From: Corynebacterium canis | Lineage (GTDB): Bacteria; Actinomycetota; Actinomycetes; Mycobacteriales; Mycobacteriaceae | DNA: 64,000 nucleotides | Direction of reading: 5' to 3' | Assembly: GCF_030408595.1 (NCBI RefSeq) | Contig: NZ_CP047080.1 | Span: 556,471 to 620,470, forward strand | Part shown: one piece after another, positions 1 to 10,394 of the stretch | Layout: each line of letters starts with the position of its first letter | How positions within the stretch are numbered: the stretch's first letter is position 1 | Program-made: the position numbers and the translations under genes | Notes under the pieces: model-generated | What the model was told of the DNA's origin: nothing | The model's input: the letters and a program-made list of their open reading frames with translations, nothing else | The model's database searches: none

Positions 1-765
1 TATCACTTCGCCATCATGTTCGAGGCGCTGTTTATTTTGACCACGGTGGATGCCGGCACCCGCGTCGCCCGCTTTATGATGACCGACACGTTGGCCAACG
101 TCCCCGGACTGAGCCGCTTTAAAGACCCGACCTGGACGCTGGGCCATTGGGTTTCTACCCTGGCCGTGTGTTCGCTCTGGGGTGCGATTCTGCTGATGGG
201 CGTGACCGATCCCCTCGGCGGCATCAATGTGCTGTTCCCGCTGTTCGGTATCGCCAACCAATTGCTCGCCGCTATCGCTTTGTCGCTCGTACTGGTGGTC
301 GTGGTGAAGCGTGGCTATTACCGCTGGGCGTGGATACCCGGTATCCCCCTCGTGTGGGACGTGATTGTCACCATGACCGCGTCGTGGCAGAAAATATTTT
401 CGGCAAATCCGAGCATCGGTTACTGGGCTCAGCACTTCCGGTTCCGCGCGGCGAAGGCCGAAGGCGCCACCGAGTTCGGCAACGCTAAAACGCCCGAGGC
501 TATCGAGGCCGTGATTAGAAACACCGCGATCCAGGGCTCACTGTCCATACTTTTCGCCGTGCTGGTGCTGATTGTTTTGGGTGCGGCCGTGGTCACGTGC
601 ATCAAGGCGGTGCGGGGAACCGGCAGCGCGACAACCGAAGAAGAGTTCCGTGCCAGCGAGTACTTTGCGGCGCGTGGACTTTTCTCCACAGACGTGGAAA
701 AGCAATTGCAGAAAGTGTGGGACGAGAAGCTGCCGCCAAAGGAGCGCGCGCATGTGCATCATTAG
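1..765 (+). CDS. cstA: CstA carbon starvation / pyruvate transporter, C-terminal part
   Basis: The reading frame is already open at base 1, so the gene begins upstream of the window; the visible 254 residues are the C-terminal part. They contain several hydrophobic membrane segments and end in a charged cytoplasmic tail. The stretch FEALFILTTVDAGTRVARF followed by a PLGGINVLFPLFGIANQLLA segment is typical of CstA/BtsT-family inner-membrane transporters, which import pyruvate or peptides during carbon limitation. The next gene starts inside the last codons, as in other cstA-ybdD pairs. The family call is firm; the substrate is inferred from the family. Confidence 0.93.
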   Translation, partial: YHFAIMFEALFILTTVDAGTRVARFMMTDTLANVPGLSRFKDPTWTLGHWVSTLAVCSLWGAILLMGVTDPLGGINVLFPLFGIANQLLAAIALSLVLVVVVKRGYYRWAWIPGIPLVWDVIVTMTASWQKIFSANPSIGYWAQHFRFRAAKAEGATEFGNAKTPEAIEAVIRNTAIQGSLSILFAVLVLIVLGAAVVTCIKAVRGTGSATTEEEFRASEYFAARGLFSTDVEKQLQKVWDEKLPPKERAHVHH

Positions 766-952
766 CGGCGCTTGGACCATGCTGCGCGCCTGCTGGGTGT
801 ACCTTGGCGACATCATGGGTGAACGCGACTATCAAAAGTACGTTCAGTACCTGGAGCGCCATCACCCATGCGCCCCAGTGCCCACCGAGCGCGAATATTG
901 GCGAATGCGGTGGGCGGAGCAAGACCTGAACCCGAAAGGGCGTTGCTGCTAA
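752..952 (+). CDS. YbdD/YjiX-family small protein (cstA partner)
   Basis: A 66-residue protein whose ATG overlaps the end of cstA by 14 bp, so the two are translationally coupled. It contains the family features GDxxGERDYxKYVxYL and a C-terminal basic, Cys-containing tail. YbdD/YjiX (DUF466) proteins nearly always follow cstA-type transporters and are thought to assist them. The upstream in-frame extension runs through cstA in another frame and is not used here. Length and motif match the family. Confidence 0.9.
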   Translation: MCIISGAWTMLRACWVYLGDIMGERDYQKYVQYLERHHPCAPVPTEREYWRMRWAEQDLNPKGRCC

Positions 953-960
953 GGCGACAC

Positions 961-1004
961 GCAAAAGGTGTTGGTGAGCGAAAGTGCTGACCAGCACCTT
1001 TTGC
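961..1004. terminator. Hairpin terminator between cstA-ybdD and the convergent zinc-ribbon gene
   Basis: GCAAAAGGTG-TTGGT pairs with ACCA-GCACCTTTTGC across a short loop, giving a stem of about 14 bp with one bulge. It sits between two convergent genes and could stop transcription in both directions. Confidence 0.75.
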
Positions 1005-1031
1005 TTCGCCCAATCGTTCCAATATCTTCAG

Positions 1032-2060
1032 CTAGGCTTCGGGCTGTTGCTGGGCCATGCGCGAATACTTCGCCCATAATTGGTGGGTAAAGGTGTTATT
1101 CAGTACCGCCGCAGCGACTTCACAATTCGGACGGGAAAGATCGCGGACAATGCCCTCCACACTTTCGGCGAACACCGCATCGTTTTGGGCGCGGTAGTTT
1201 TTCAGGGTGTCGCCAAGGCTGCCGATAACGTTGTAATAGGTGACGTCCGCGTCTCGAGTGCCCGCAGGTTCGATATGCGTGTGATCTTTGCTGTGCACCT
1301 CGACGAACACCCCACGGCGCAGCGAATCCACCTGGGTGGGGGCGTAATTGGGCAGGAGTTTCATGATTTCCCGGTGGCGTTTCAAGGCGTAATCGATATA
1401 AGTGGAAATCACCTGACCTGCCCATCCGCCCGGGGTTTTGGCAATCAGCGCAACTTTTTCTTTGAGCTTGGCCGTATGGGCGTCGGCAATCGCCTCCGCC
1501 CACTGGGGTGCCTGTTGCATGGCCGACGTCGGCGTAAACGTCGTTTGGGTCCCGCATTTGGGGCACGGGAGATACTGGGCCTGGTAATACAATTCCGGAA
1601 CTGGGATCGGTGTGCCGCACTGTTTGCAGCGGAATTCGGCGGCAGCTTCCTCCCATTCCATAATCGAACGTTTGAATCTCCGCTCCGCCGCGCTATTTGT
1701 AACGGGCTCGAAAATCTCTTCCGTGGCCTGTTCAATATCCTCTTCGAGCTGACGGACGGCTGCTTCCGCAGCGAGGTAAATTGCACGAATTTCGGGGTCC
1801 GGGGTGTCTACAAAAACCTCGAATCGTTCCTGGAATATTTTCTCCCCACGCTGCACAATCTCCCTCATTTGTTTGCGCAAAGCCGTTTCAAATGCGAGGA
1901 AAGAGCGCTGAAACTCGTCCGGATCAGCATCGTTATCGTCGGGCTCCGGGGCGACGGTCTTTGCCTGCGAAATGATCTCTTCGGCCTGCTCCCAAAGCTT
2001 GCTTAAGAACACGTCGAGTCGCTCGCGCAATTGTTTGACTTGGTCAAGACTGTGGTTCAT
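1032..2060 (-). CDS. Hypothetical zinc-ribbon protein, 342 aa
   Basis: I do not recognise a named family. The N-terminal 140 residues are acidic, helical and probably coiled-coil. A CKQCG...CPKCG pair (Cys145, 148, 166, 169) forms a four-cysteine zinc ribbon. The C-terminal part is mixed alpha/beta without recognised catalytic motifs. The start at 2060 is preceded by AAAGGGAG at good distance; longer in-frame starts lie in repeated intergenic DNA and are unlikely. There is no signal peptide or membrane segment, so the protein is expected in the cytoplasm. It faces cstA-ybdD convergently and its upstream region carries an 88-bp repeat. Confidence 0.75.
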   Translation of the reverse strand: MNHSLDQVKQLRERLDVFLSKLWEQAEEIISQAKTVAPEPDDNDADPDEFQRSFLAFETALRKQMREIVQRGEKIFQERFEVFVDTPDPEIRAIYLAAEAAVRQLEEDIEQATEEIFEPVTNSAAERRFKRSIMEWEEAAAEFRCKQCGTPIPVPELYYQAQYLPCPKCGTQTTFTPTSAMQQAPQWAEAIADAHTAKLKEKVALIAKTPGGWAGQVISTYIDYALKRHREIMKLLPNYAPTQVDSLRRGVFVEVHSKDHTHIEPAGTRDADVTYYNVIGSLGDTLKNYRAQNDAVFAESVEGIVRDLSRPNCEVAAAVLNNTFTHQLWAKYSRMAQQQPEA

Positions 2061-2134
2061 TGAAAACTCCCTTTCGGGGTTTAATGTTTGCCGAAACATG
2101 GGCATATCCGCAAGCGCGACACCCAATAACATGG

Positions 2135-2222
2135 CATTATCGAGTTGTTGTACCAAGCGATGTCGCCGTGACTGCGGCGCGGAAATGCTGTGCTGCTGAA
2201 AAATGCGAAAGATGCCCGAATA
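2135..2222 (+). repeat. 88-bp direct repeat, left copy (flanks surface-protein cassette)
   Basis: This 88-bp segment recurs in the same orientation at 6367-6454, on the far side of the DUF5979 surface-protein gene. Both copies carry the hairpin CGCCGTGACTGCGGCG and end with GCCCGAATA. The first half is the best conserved, with only a few differences. Confidence 0.8.
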
Positions 2223-2329
2223 AACCCCATTGTAAACATTTGCCGTTCGGTCTATTGAATGAAGTTTGGAGGCAGGCCTATGACTGGTGGGGGTTATGGA
2301 CGTTGTGGGGGTGTATCTATTTAGGGTGC

Positions 2330-2590
2330 TTGTTTGAGTGAACAACAACGCCCTTTAAAACACTGCGAGGCAACTCGTTGGTGCGTGTCATCCGTAACGG
2401 CCGCTTCCAAAGCATAGGAAGTGACATCGGTTGTGCACTGCCAGCATCCGCAGACAACGCTGATGTACGATCTGCCTCGCTTCGCGCGATCTGCCTTGCT
2501 ATTCGGACCGGATTTTCCTGGGAAAATGCGGACGTGCAGTATTTGCCTCAGGCATATGTGGCACGAGCTATAGCACATATGCAGCAGGTG
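2330..2590 (+). repeat. Intergenic repeat with CTGCCT motifs, copy 1
   Basis: It begins CTTGTTTGAGTGA and contains two ATCTGCCT units, the near-palindrome TTTTCCTGGGAAAA and a closing TTGCCTCAGGCA. A related element in the same orientation lies at 58612-58830, also just beyond the 3' end of a surface-protein gene. Shorter relatives lie near 13.1, 13.6 and 15.7 kb. I see no gene in the rest of 2061-2762. Confidence 0.75.
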
Positions 2591-2704
2591 GGTTGTGTGG
2601 GACCACATGCGATGTACTCTTCTTCAGTGGCTTGGCTGACGCAGTTCAGTCCAGCGACGATGTGATTCGGCATCAAATGCTTCGTTAAATATGGTCGCGG
2701 GCAT

Positions 2705-2740
2705 ACAACCCGGCGCACCGAAAACGGTGGACCGGGTTGT
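2705..2740 (-). terminator. Terminator of surface-protein gene 1
   Basis: Nested stem: ACAACCCGG pairs with CCGGGTTGT and inside it CACCG pairs with CGGTG around AAAA. It lies 20-60 bp beyond the stop codon at 2763. The same structure follows the paralogous gene at 58516-58552. Confidence 0.8.
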
Positions 2741-2762
2741 GTGTTACGCAATATCGAGCTGG

Positions 2763-5700
2763 TTAGCTGTTGTTACGTCCGCGGCGCACGAGGAAGACAC
2801 CGGCCGCAACGGCCAGGCCTGCGAGCGCCACCACTCCAAGCACGGAGGCACCGGTACGTGCCAGCGATGCCGGAGCATTGCTGCTCTTCGCTTGAGCGGG
2901 TGCCTGCGGGGTGGTGCTTTGCGGAGCGGAAGTGCTGGAACCATTGCTGGATCCGCCACCGCCGCCGAGGATCGCCAGCGGCACCAGTGCCCACCACCAC
3001 GGCGGGTTACCGGTATTGGTCAGGGTGACCAATTGCGGCTTATCTGCCGGGCTGTCGGCCACGATGGTCAGCTCCGCGGTGCCATCATGGTGATCAACGA
3101 TGGCACCGGCACGGTCGCTCGTGAAACCGGGGGTGTGCCACTGAACGAACACACCATTGCCTGGGTGACGTTCCTTCAGCGTGACTTTGGTGCCCACGGG
3201 CAGCTCTGGGAATTCCTTGTAAACCTGGCCTGCGCGGATGGTGAATTCCTTGGTGGTTTCCACGCCGTTGTCGGTCCAGATTGCGAGCATGTGGAATTCG
3301 CGGTCTTTCCCGGCCGCCTCGCCGGTCAACCCGCCGAGTTCCTTGGTGATCGCGAAGTTACCCAACTCCACATAGGAGTTCAGCAGCTTGGCATCGGTAG
3401 AGCCACCATCAACGGTGATCTTCTCGGCGGTCACCTCGGTGGTGGACAACTCCGGCTGGAAGCGCAGGCTGCTCACCTTGGTGGAATCAAGCTTTTCGGT
3501 CACGGTACACACGGAGTTAGCCACGATATTGTCCACCGTCACGGTTTCCCCGGCCTTGACCTTGACGCTGCCCTCATTGGTGGTCTTATCGTTCTTCACG
3601 CACTTGAATGCGGCTTCGAACTCATGGTCTTTTAGCAGTTTCGAATCCGCCTTGATACCAAGGATCTGCTTAGAAACCTTCAGCGCACCCTTCCACTGGG
3701 AATAGGTGTTGGTCACCTCCACAGGGGTCTTACCGTCCTTGGTAATCACCAGCGTGGCATCCAGGCCCGTGGTAACCAGGTTGGAATCCACGATCTCCGC
3801 ACCGACTTCCTTGACCTCACAGTTGAAGCCAGCCGGAATCTTCGGCGAGGTAGCGCTCGCACCAGCGGCGACGGTCAGCACACCCTCAATGGGGGCTTCC
3901 CCTGCACGATCCGCAGGCGGGGTGCACACATATTTGAAGTCGAAGGTCTTGCCAGCGGCGATACCATCAGGATCAACCAACTTCTTGGTGATGGTGAACT
4001 CACCAAGGTCCTTGGTGTAGATGTTATCCACCTTGATCACCGGAATCGAAGCAACACCATCGGGTTGCTTCGCCACAATCTTCACACCATCACCAATTTC
4101 GGTAACCAGCGTTGCGCCGACAACCTTGGCATCCCGTTCGGTGACCGTACAGACGTAGTTCGTCGGAATCTCAGCCGATTCGCCGGAACCATTAGCCGGC
4201 ACACCGAGGATTTCACCGGTGATAGTGTCCTCACCCAGCACACACTTGTAGTCAAAATCGAAGGTAGCGGGCGCAACAGCACCATCGACAACCTTCACGA
4301 CCTTTTCAACCTTGAACTTGTTGAGCTGACGTGCATAGGTGTTCACAAACTCAGCAACCGCAGTCTCACCCTCACGTACAGTGACGGTCTTGGTCAACTG
4401 ATCATCCGGGGTAAGGAAATCATAGTCCGCAATTTCAACAGCACTCTTGCTCTCCGTCACGGTGCATTCCGTGCCCACGGGAAGCTCAACCGGAGCCTCG
4501 ATCACCAGGCCATTGCCGCGCGCGCGGACCTGGCCGGTTTCAGCACCACAGGTGTAGTCGAACACAAACTCACGTTCGGCAGCTTTACCGTTTTCACCTT
4601 CGGCCTTCTTCGCAACACCGAACTTGCCCTTCTTCACCGCATAATTATTGGTGTACTTCGCGCCCTCATCCTTACCAACAACAACCCGCTGCACAACCTC
4701 AGGGGTCACCGTCAAAATATGGTTGTGAATCTGCGCGGAGCCATCCGGCTCAACCCCAAGCTCGGTGACAGTGCACTCAGTACCAACCGGGAAAGTCTTC
4801 TCAGTCTCAGCAAACCCATTGCCCTTCACCTTCAACTCACCGGAATCAGCACCACAGGTATATTTAAACGTGAACTCCTTTTCACCCGCCAAAGCACCAG
4901 CATCACCCGACACAGCCTTAGTGACACGCAGCTTTGCCTCATCCTTCTTAAAGGTATTGGTCACCACCAAAGTGTTCACTTCGGAATCATCTGTAACGGT
5001 GGTCTCGTCATCGAGTGCATTAACGTAGAAAATCTTCTCAACTGTCACGGTGATTTCGTGACCAAGCTCGGGGGTAAAGATATAGCCTTCAAACTTTGGT
5101 TCGTCTGGCTTTTCGGCAACAACCTTGCATTTCGTGCCAGTCGGGAATTCCGGCCCCGCCACAGGATCCCCATCTGCCTTCAGCTTCACCTCGGTCGGCG
5201 TATTCGCTGTGACCGTACCATCCGCGCTGTCCTTGTCGCACCGATACTGCACCGTAAACTCAGTATCATCATTCAAGCCCGCGGGGCGCTCACCAGTGAC
5301 AACCTTCCGAATGAAGATCGGCGCTGTGTCGAGCTCATATTGATATGTGAGTGTTACAAGGTTGCTGTCATTTTCGCCCTGACCTTCCTTGATCGTCACG
5401 ATGCCGCTGTAGGCCGAATAAGTGAGATAAAGGGTGTATCCGTCTGGGACTATGCCATTGGATGCTGTCACGTGACACCTGTGCCCAACGGGAATGTCCT
5501 TAATCTCTAGAACATCACCGTTGTTGGGTACGTTCACTACGGTCCCCGCCCCAAACGATACTTGATTAGCCGGGACGCAAGTATAGGCAATTCTAGAATG
5601 GGAGTGATCCAAGCTCTCGTAGGGTAGGCCCAGGATTTCTTTCTTGATCAGTAGGCTGCCAGTCGGCCGAACTTGAGGGCTGGGGGTAGGTGCGGGAGTG

Positions 5701-5933
5701 TTAGCGGGCGAAGGCGTTCCATTATCACCGGTTTCCGAATCTCCCTGATTTGAATTCTCCACATCTGGGGCTGTTGTTCCACTCGGTGTTGGATTCGCGG
5801 GAGCTGCAGCGGTGGTGGCGGCGGCTGTGGACTCCGGCTCCGCGAGTGCGACTGGCGTGGCCGCAAACATTGACAGAGCAACCACAATTACCGCTAGCAA
5901 TGCGGCAATCATGGTTGCTGGCCGTCGCATCAT
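2763..5933 (-). CDS. LARTG-anchored DUF5979 multidomain surface protein 1
   Basis: A secreted, cell-wall-anchored protein of about 1056 residues. The order is a signal peptide ending in ALA, a low-complexity Pro/Thr/Ser stretch, then eight repeats of roughly 100 residues of the DUF5979 type (starts such as GEFTITKKLVDPDG; each ends in a GTxCTVTE-like segment). It closes with a LARTG sortase signal, hydrophobic segment and RRGRNNS tail. Such proteins act as adhesins or pilin-like surface polymers; that role is inferred. The start is doubtful: the in-frame ATG at 5933 lacks a good Shine-Dalgarno, while the ATG with a strong one (5980) is out of frame because of a five-G run. A TTG at 6014 is in frame but weak. 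No sortase gene is in the window. The paralogue is at 54975-58493. Confidence 0.88.
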   Translation of the reverse strand: MMRRPATMIAALLAVIVVALSMFAATPVALAEPESTAAATTAAAPANPTPSGTTAPDVENSNQGDSETGDNGTPSPANTPAPTPSPQVRPTGSLLIKKEILGLPYESLDHSHSRIAYTCVPANQVSFGAGTVVNVPNNGDVLEIKDIPVGHRCHVTASNGIVPDGYTLYLTYSAYSGIVTIKEGQGENDSNLVTLTYQYELDTAPIFIRKVVTGERPAGLNDDTEFTVQYRCDKDSADGTVTANTPTEVKLKADGDPVAGPEFPTGTKCKVVAEKPDEPKFEGYIFTPELGHEITVTVEKIFYVNALDDETTVTDDSEVNTLVVTNTFKKDEAKLRVTKAVSGDAGALAGEKEFTFKYTCGADSGELKVKGNGFAETEKTFPVGTECTVTELGVEPDGSAQIHNHILTVTPEVVQRVVVGKDEGAKYTNNYAVKKGKFGVAKKAEGENGKAAEREFVFDYTCGAETGQVRARGNGLVIEAPVELPVGTECTVTESKSAVEIADYDFLTPDDQLTKTVTVREGETAVAEFVNTYARQLNKFKVEKVVKVVDGAVAPATFDFDYKCVLGEDTITGEILGVPANGSGESAEIPTNYVCTVTERDAKVVGATLVTEIGDGVKIVAKQPDGVASIPVIKVDNIYTKDLGEFTITKKLVDPDGIAAGKTFDFKYVCTPPADRAGEAPIEGVLTVAAGASATSPKIPAGFNCEVKEVGAEIVDSNLVTTGLDATLVITKDGKTPVEVTNTYSQWKGALKVSKQILGIKADSKLLKDHEFEAAFKCVKNDKTTNEGSVKVKAGETVTVDNIVANSVCTVTEKLDSTKVSSLRFQPELSTTEVTAEKITVDGGSTDAKLLNSYVELGNFAITKELGGLTGEAAGKDREFHMLAIWTDNGVETTKEFTIRAGQVYKEFPELPVGTKVTLKERHPGNGVFVQWHTPGFTSDRAGAIVDHHDGTAELTIVADSPADKPQLVTLTNTGNPPWWWALVPLAILGGGGGSSNGSSTSAPQSTTPQAPAQAKSSNAPASLARTGASVLGVVALAGLAVAAGVFLVRRGRNNS

Positions 5934-5938
5934 GGCAG

Positions 5939-5980
5939 TCAAACCCGATTCACCCCCTGATCCCAAAACGTGTGATGCAT
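5939..5980 (-). other. Out-of-frame start / 13-residue leader ahead of surface protein 1
   Basis: The ATG at 5980 follows GAGGAAAGGG at ideal distance. It reads MHHTFWDQGVNRV and stops at a TGA five bases before the in-frame ATG at 5933. In the paralogue the same start is in frame because a G run has six instead of five G. This is either a phase-off state, with reduced expression by reinitiation, or a true leader peptide. Confidence 0.6.
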
Positions 5981-6366
5981 GAGTTTCCCTTTCCTCGCCA
6001 AGAAAACAGCCCAAAAAGCTTATTGGCGACTAAATTCAATATGCGCAAAGTAAGAAAGTTGTTTCCAGTGCATTAATATGCATTACGGAACCTTACTCGC
6101 GGAACGTGCATAACACACCCCTTAATCGCTATCGCGCCTCACCGTGTTTTCCCTGTATAAATGCTACCTTTAGGCAAAGTTGATCAAAGGCGAAATCGAA
6201 ACGTTTGCCTTTTTGCAAAACCGTAAAATCACCACGCATTTCTTGGAATGTTCTCAGAAATAATGCGTTTTCCCTACAAATACGCACCCTCGTAGTGATA
6301 CCCCCGATTCACCCCCAGGGAACGAACCGCTACCGCATTGCCGTAACGCGCAACACTACAGCAACG
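5981..6366 (-). promoter_or_regulatory. Upstream control region of surface protein 1
   Basis: No gene is seen here. The segment up to about 6316 is closely similar, in inverted orientation, to 54640-54974 upstream of the paralogue. Conserved blocks include the inverted AAAGGCGAAA...TTTGCCTTT pair near 6187-6213 and GCGTTTTCCCTACAAATACGC near 6263-6287. Conservation of these non-coding blocks between the two copies suggests shared promoter and operator sequences. The regulator is unknown. Confidence 0.5.
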
Positions 6367-6454
6367 CATTATCGAACTGCTGTACCAAGCGATGTCGCCG
6401 TGACTGCGGCGTGGAAAGGCCGCGCCGCTGAAGGCCGCGAAACATGCCCGAATA
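6367..6454 (+). repeat. 88-bp direct repeat, right copy
   Basis: Matches 2135-2222 in the same orientation and contains the same CGCCGTGACTGCGGCG hairpin. Together the two copies bracket the surface-protein gene and its flanks (about 4.1 kb). Confidence 0.8.
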
Positions 6455-6460
6455 GCCTGT

Positions 6461-7309
6461 TTATTGCGCTGAATTGTTTGGGTCCGGCACCGGTGGGTCA
6501 ACAATCCGGAAGCAAACTTCGGTGATCCAACTGCTCGGATCCGGGTTTTGCGCTGGGCTCACGTGATAGATATTGAACATGCGTGCGGTAGTGAGGTCGT
6601 GTTCCGCTAGGTACGTGCCGATTGCCTGCGTTACGGTGGGCATCTGGTTATAGTCGCCACGCAATACCGCGCTTACGATTCTTTGTTCGGGTACCTTTGT
6701 GCACCGCAGCGGACCGGTGCTTTCAAACGGCTCCGCAATCTGCAGCCAGATTTCGATGTCCACATCGGATTCTCGGTAGTCGTTGTCATGGAACAAAGCT
6801 CCGGACATGCCGCCCGCGGGGAAGGCGACATTGGCCTCCTGCAAGAGGGGGCCGATCTCGTCCCAGAGTTCGGATTCATTGTGATATGTCGCCACGATCC
6901 TGCGCATACTGGCGGTGATCATCGGGGGAAGCGTGCGCTCAACCACTTCGGTCATGGCCGCGCGACCCTGCAATAAGCACGTGAGTTCGTCCAGCGCGGC
7001 AAGCCGAGCGTGGATTTCATCGCGCCGTTTATTGAGCTCACGGCGTTGGTGTTCCAAAATTCGGGCGATTTGCTCGGGATCGTCACGCTTGCTCATCAGT
7101 TCGGTAATGGTTTCCACGGCGCAGCCAGCGTCGCGAAGTTGCACCACCAGCTGCGCGTCCACAAGCTGTTCGGGACGGTAAAACCGGTGCCCGCTAAACG
7201 GGTCGACGGCAGCTGGCGGCAGGATGCCATGATTCTGGTAATAGCGCAGCATTCGAACGCTTATACTGGACAGCGTCGAAAAGGTACCGATTTTCAATAA
7301 CCCGCTCAT
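6461..7309 (-). CDS. MerR-family regulator with GyrI-like effector domain
   Basis: A 282-residue transcription factor. Residues 1-70 are a MerR winged helix-turn-helix (start MSGLLKIGTFSTLSSISVRM, then LRYYQNHGILPP). A coiled-coil dimerisation helix spans about 75-115, and the C-terminal 150 residues are a GyrI-like small-molecule binding domain. This is the BmrR/BltR-like architecture, used for sensing hydrophobic drugs. The stop lies close to a repeated element. It is the second gene of a pair: the upstream gene encodes a free-standing version of the same effector domain, 15 bp away. The ligand and targets are unknown. Confidence 0.88.
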   Translation of the reverse strand: MSGLLKIGTFSTLSSISVRMLRYYQNHGILPPAAVDPFSGHRFYRPEQLVDAQLVVQLRDAGCAVETITELMSKRDDPEQIARILEHQRRELNKRRDEIHARLAALDELTCLLQGRAAMTEVVERTLPPMITASMRRIVATYHNESELWDEIGPLLQEANVAFPAGGMSGALFHDNDYRESDVDIEIWLQIAEPFESTGPLRCTKVPEQRIVSAVLRGDYNQMPTVTQAIGTYLAEHDLTTARMFNIYHVSPAQNPDPSSWITEVCFRIVDPPVPDPNNSAQ

Positions 7310-7324
7310 GGCATTTCCTTTACG

Positions 7325-7789
7325 CTAACCCTCAAGAATAGGGAAGCACACTTCAGTCACCCACATGTTCGGATCCGGGTTTTGCGCCGGGCCGACGCGG
7401 TAGATATTAAACATCGCCCCAATCCGCATACCGTGCTCCGCAATGTGCTTATCGACGTCGCGCGCTACCGAAGCTATTTGCGAATAGTCACCGTGGAGCA
7501 CCGCTCGCAGCACCTCTCGTTCCGGCAATTCTTTGCATTCCAGCGGGGCATTTGGGGTAAACGGTTCCGTAACCTGCACCCACACTTCGAGGTCGACGTC
7601 GGTGGGTTTGAAATCCAAATCGTGGAAGGTGGCACCAGCCATGCCGGTGACATCAACGGGTGCCTGTGAGCTGGCCAGAAGCGATTCAATCTCTTGCCAG
7701 AGGTTCCCTTCTTCATGGTAGCCTGCCACCTTTTTGCGCAGGCTCGCCACGGTTATGGCGGGAATGGTGTGACGCTCGATGTTGGTCAT
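7325..7789 (-). CDS. Stand-alone GyrI-like effector-binding protein
   Basis: A 154-residue protein beginning MTNIERHTIPAITVASLRKK, preceded by AAGGAGG at good spacing. It is clearly paralogous to the C-terminal half of the MerR protein encoded directly downstream: shared blocks include MFNIYxVxPAQNPDP and W(I/V)TEVCF. It lacks any DNA-binding domain. A role in binding or sequestering the same ligand is inference from the pairing; GyrI-type proteins can also protect enzymes directly. The two genes most likely form one transcript. Confidence 0.8.
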   Translation of the reverse strand: MTNIERHTIPAITVASLRKKVAGYHEEGNLWQEIESLLASSQAPVDVTGMAGATFHDLDFKPTDVDLEVWVQVTEPFTPNAPLECKELPEREVLRAVLHGDYSQIASVARDVDKHIAEHGMRIGAMFNIYRVGPAQNPDPNMWVTEVCFPILEG

Positions 7790-7942
7790 TTGGGTTGCCT
7801 CCTTGTGTCGTACTGGCTGGCGAAGATGGTGCGCAGCCTTCTCGTTGGGTTCCAATGCCTATTCCACAACCTGACACCGTGGCAGTTTCCACTGCTTACC
7901 CTCGAATGTGGGGGCCGAGTGGTGCGGGGTATGTGCATGCGA

Positions 7943-7970
7943 AAACCCCGCACATCAAGGTGCGGGGTTT
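7943..7970 (-). terminator. icd terminator
   Basis: AAACCCCGCAC and GTGCGGGGTTT form a perfect 11-bp stem with a six-base loop, 16 bp beyond the icd stop codon. Confidence 0.9.
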
Positions 7971-7985
7971 GGGCGCCGTGTGTGA

Positions 7986-10304
<2,319 letters not shown>

Positions 10305-10394
10305 TTAACCCCGAATCTGCGGTTTGGCTGCGGCACATCGGCGTTTGGATCAGCACTATGCGCCGCCGCGGGGAGGGGCCAGCAGCGGTGTAGC

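Noticed and set aside
4065..5510. 481-codon open frame opposite the first surface-protein gene
   Set aside because: Antisense of repeated DUF5979 domains; its apparent repeats only mirror those domains.
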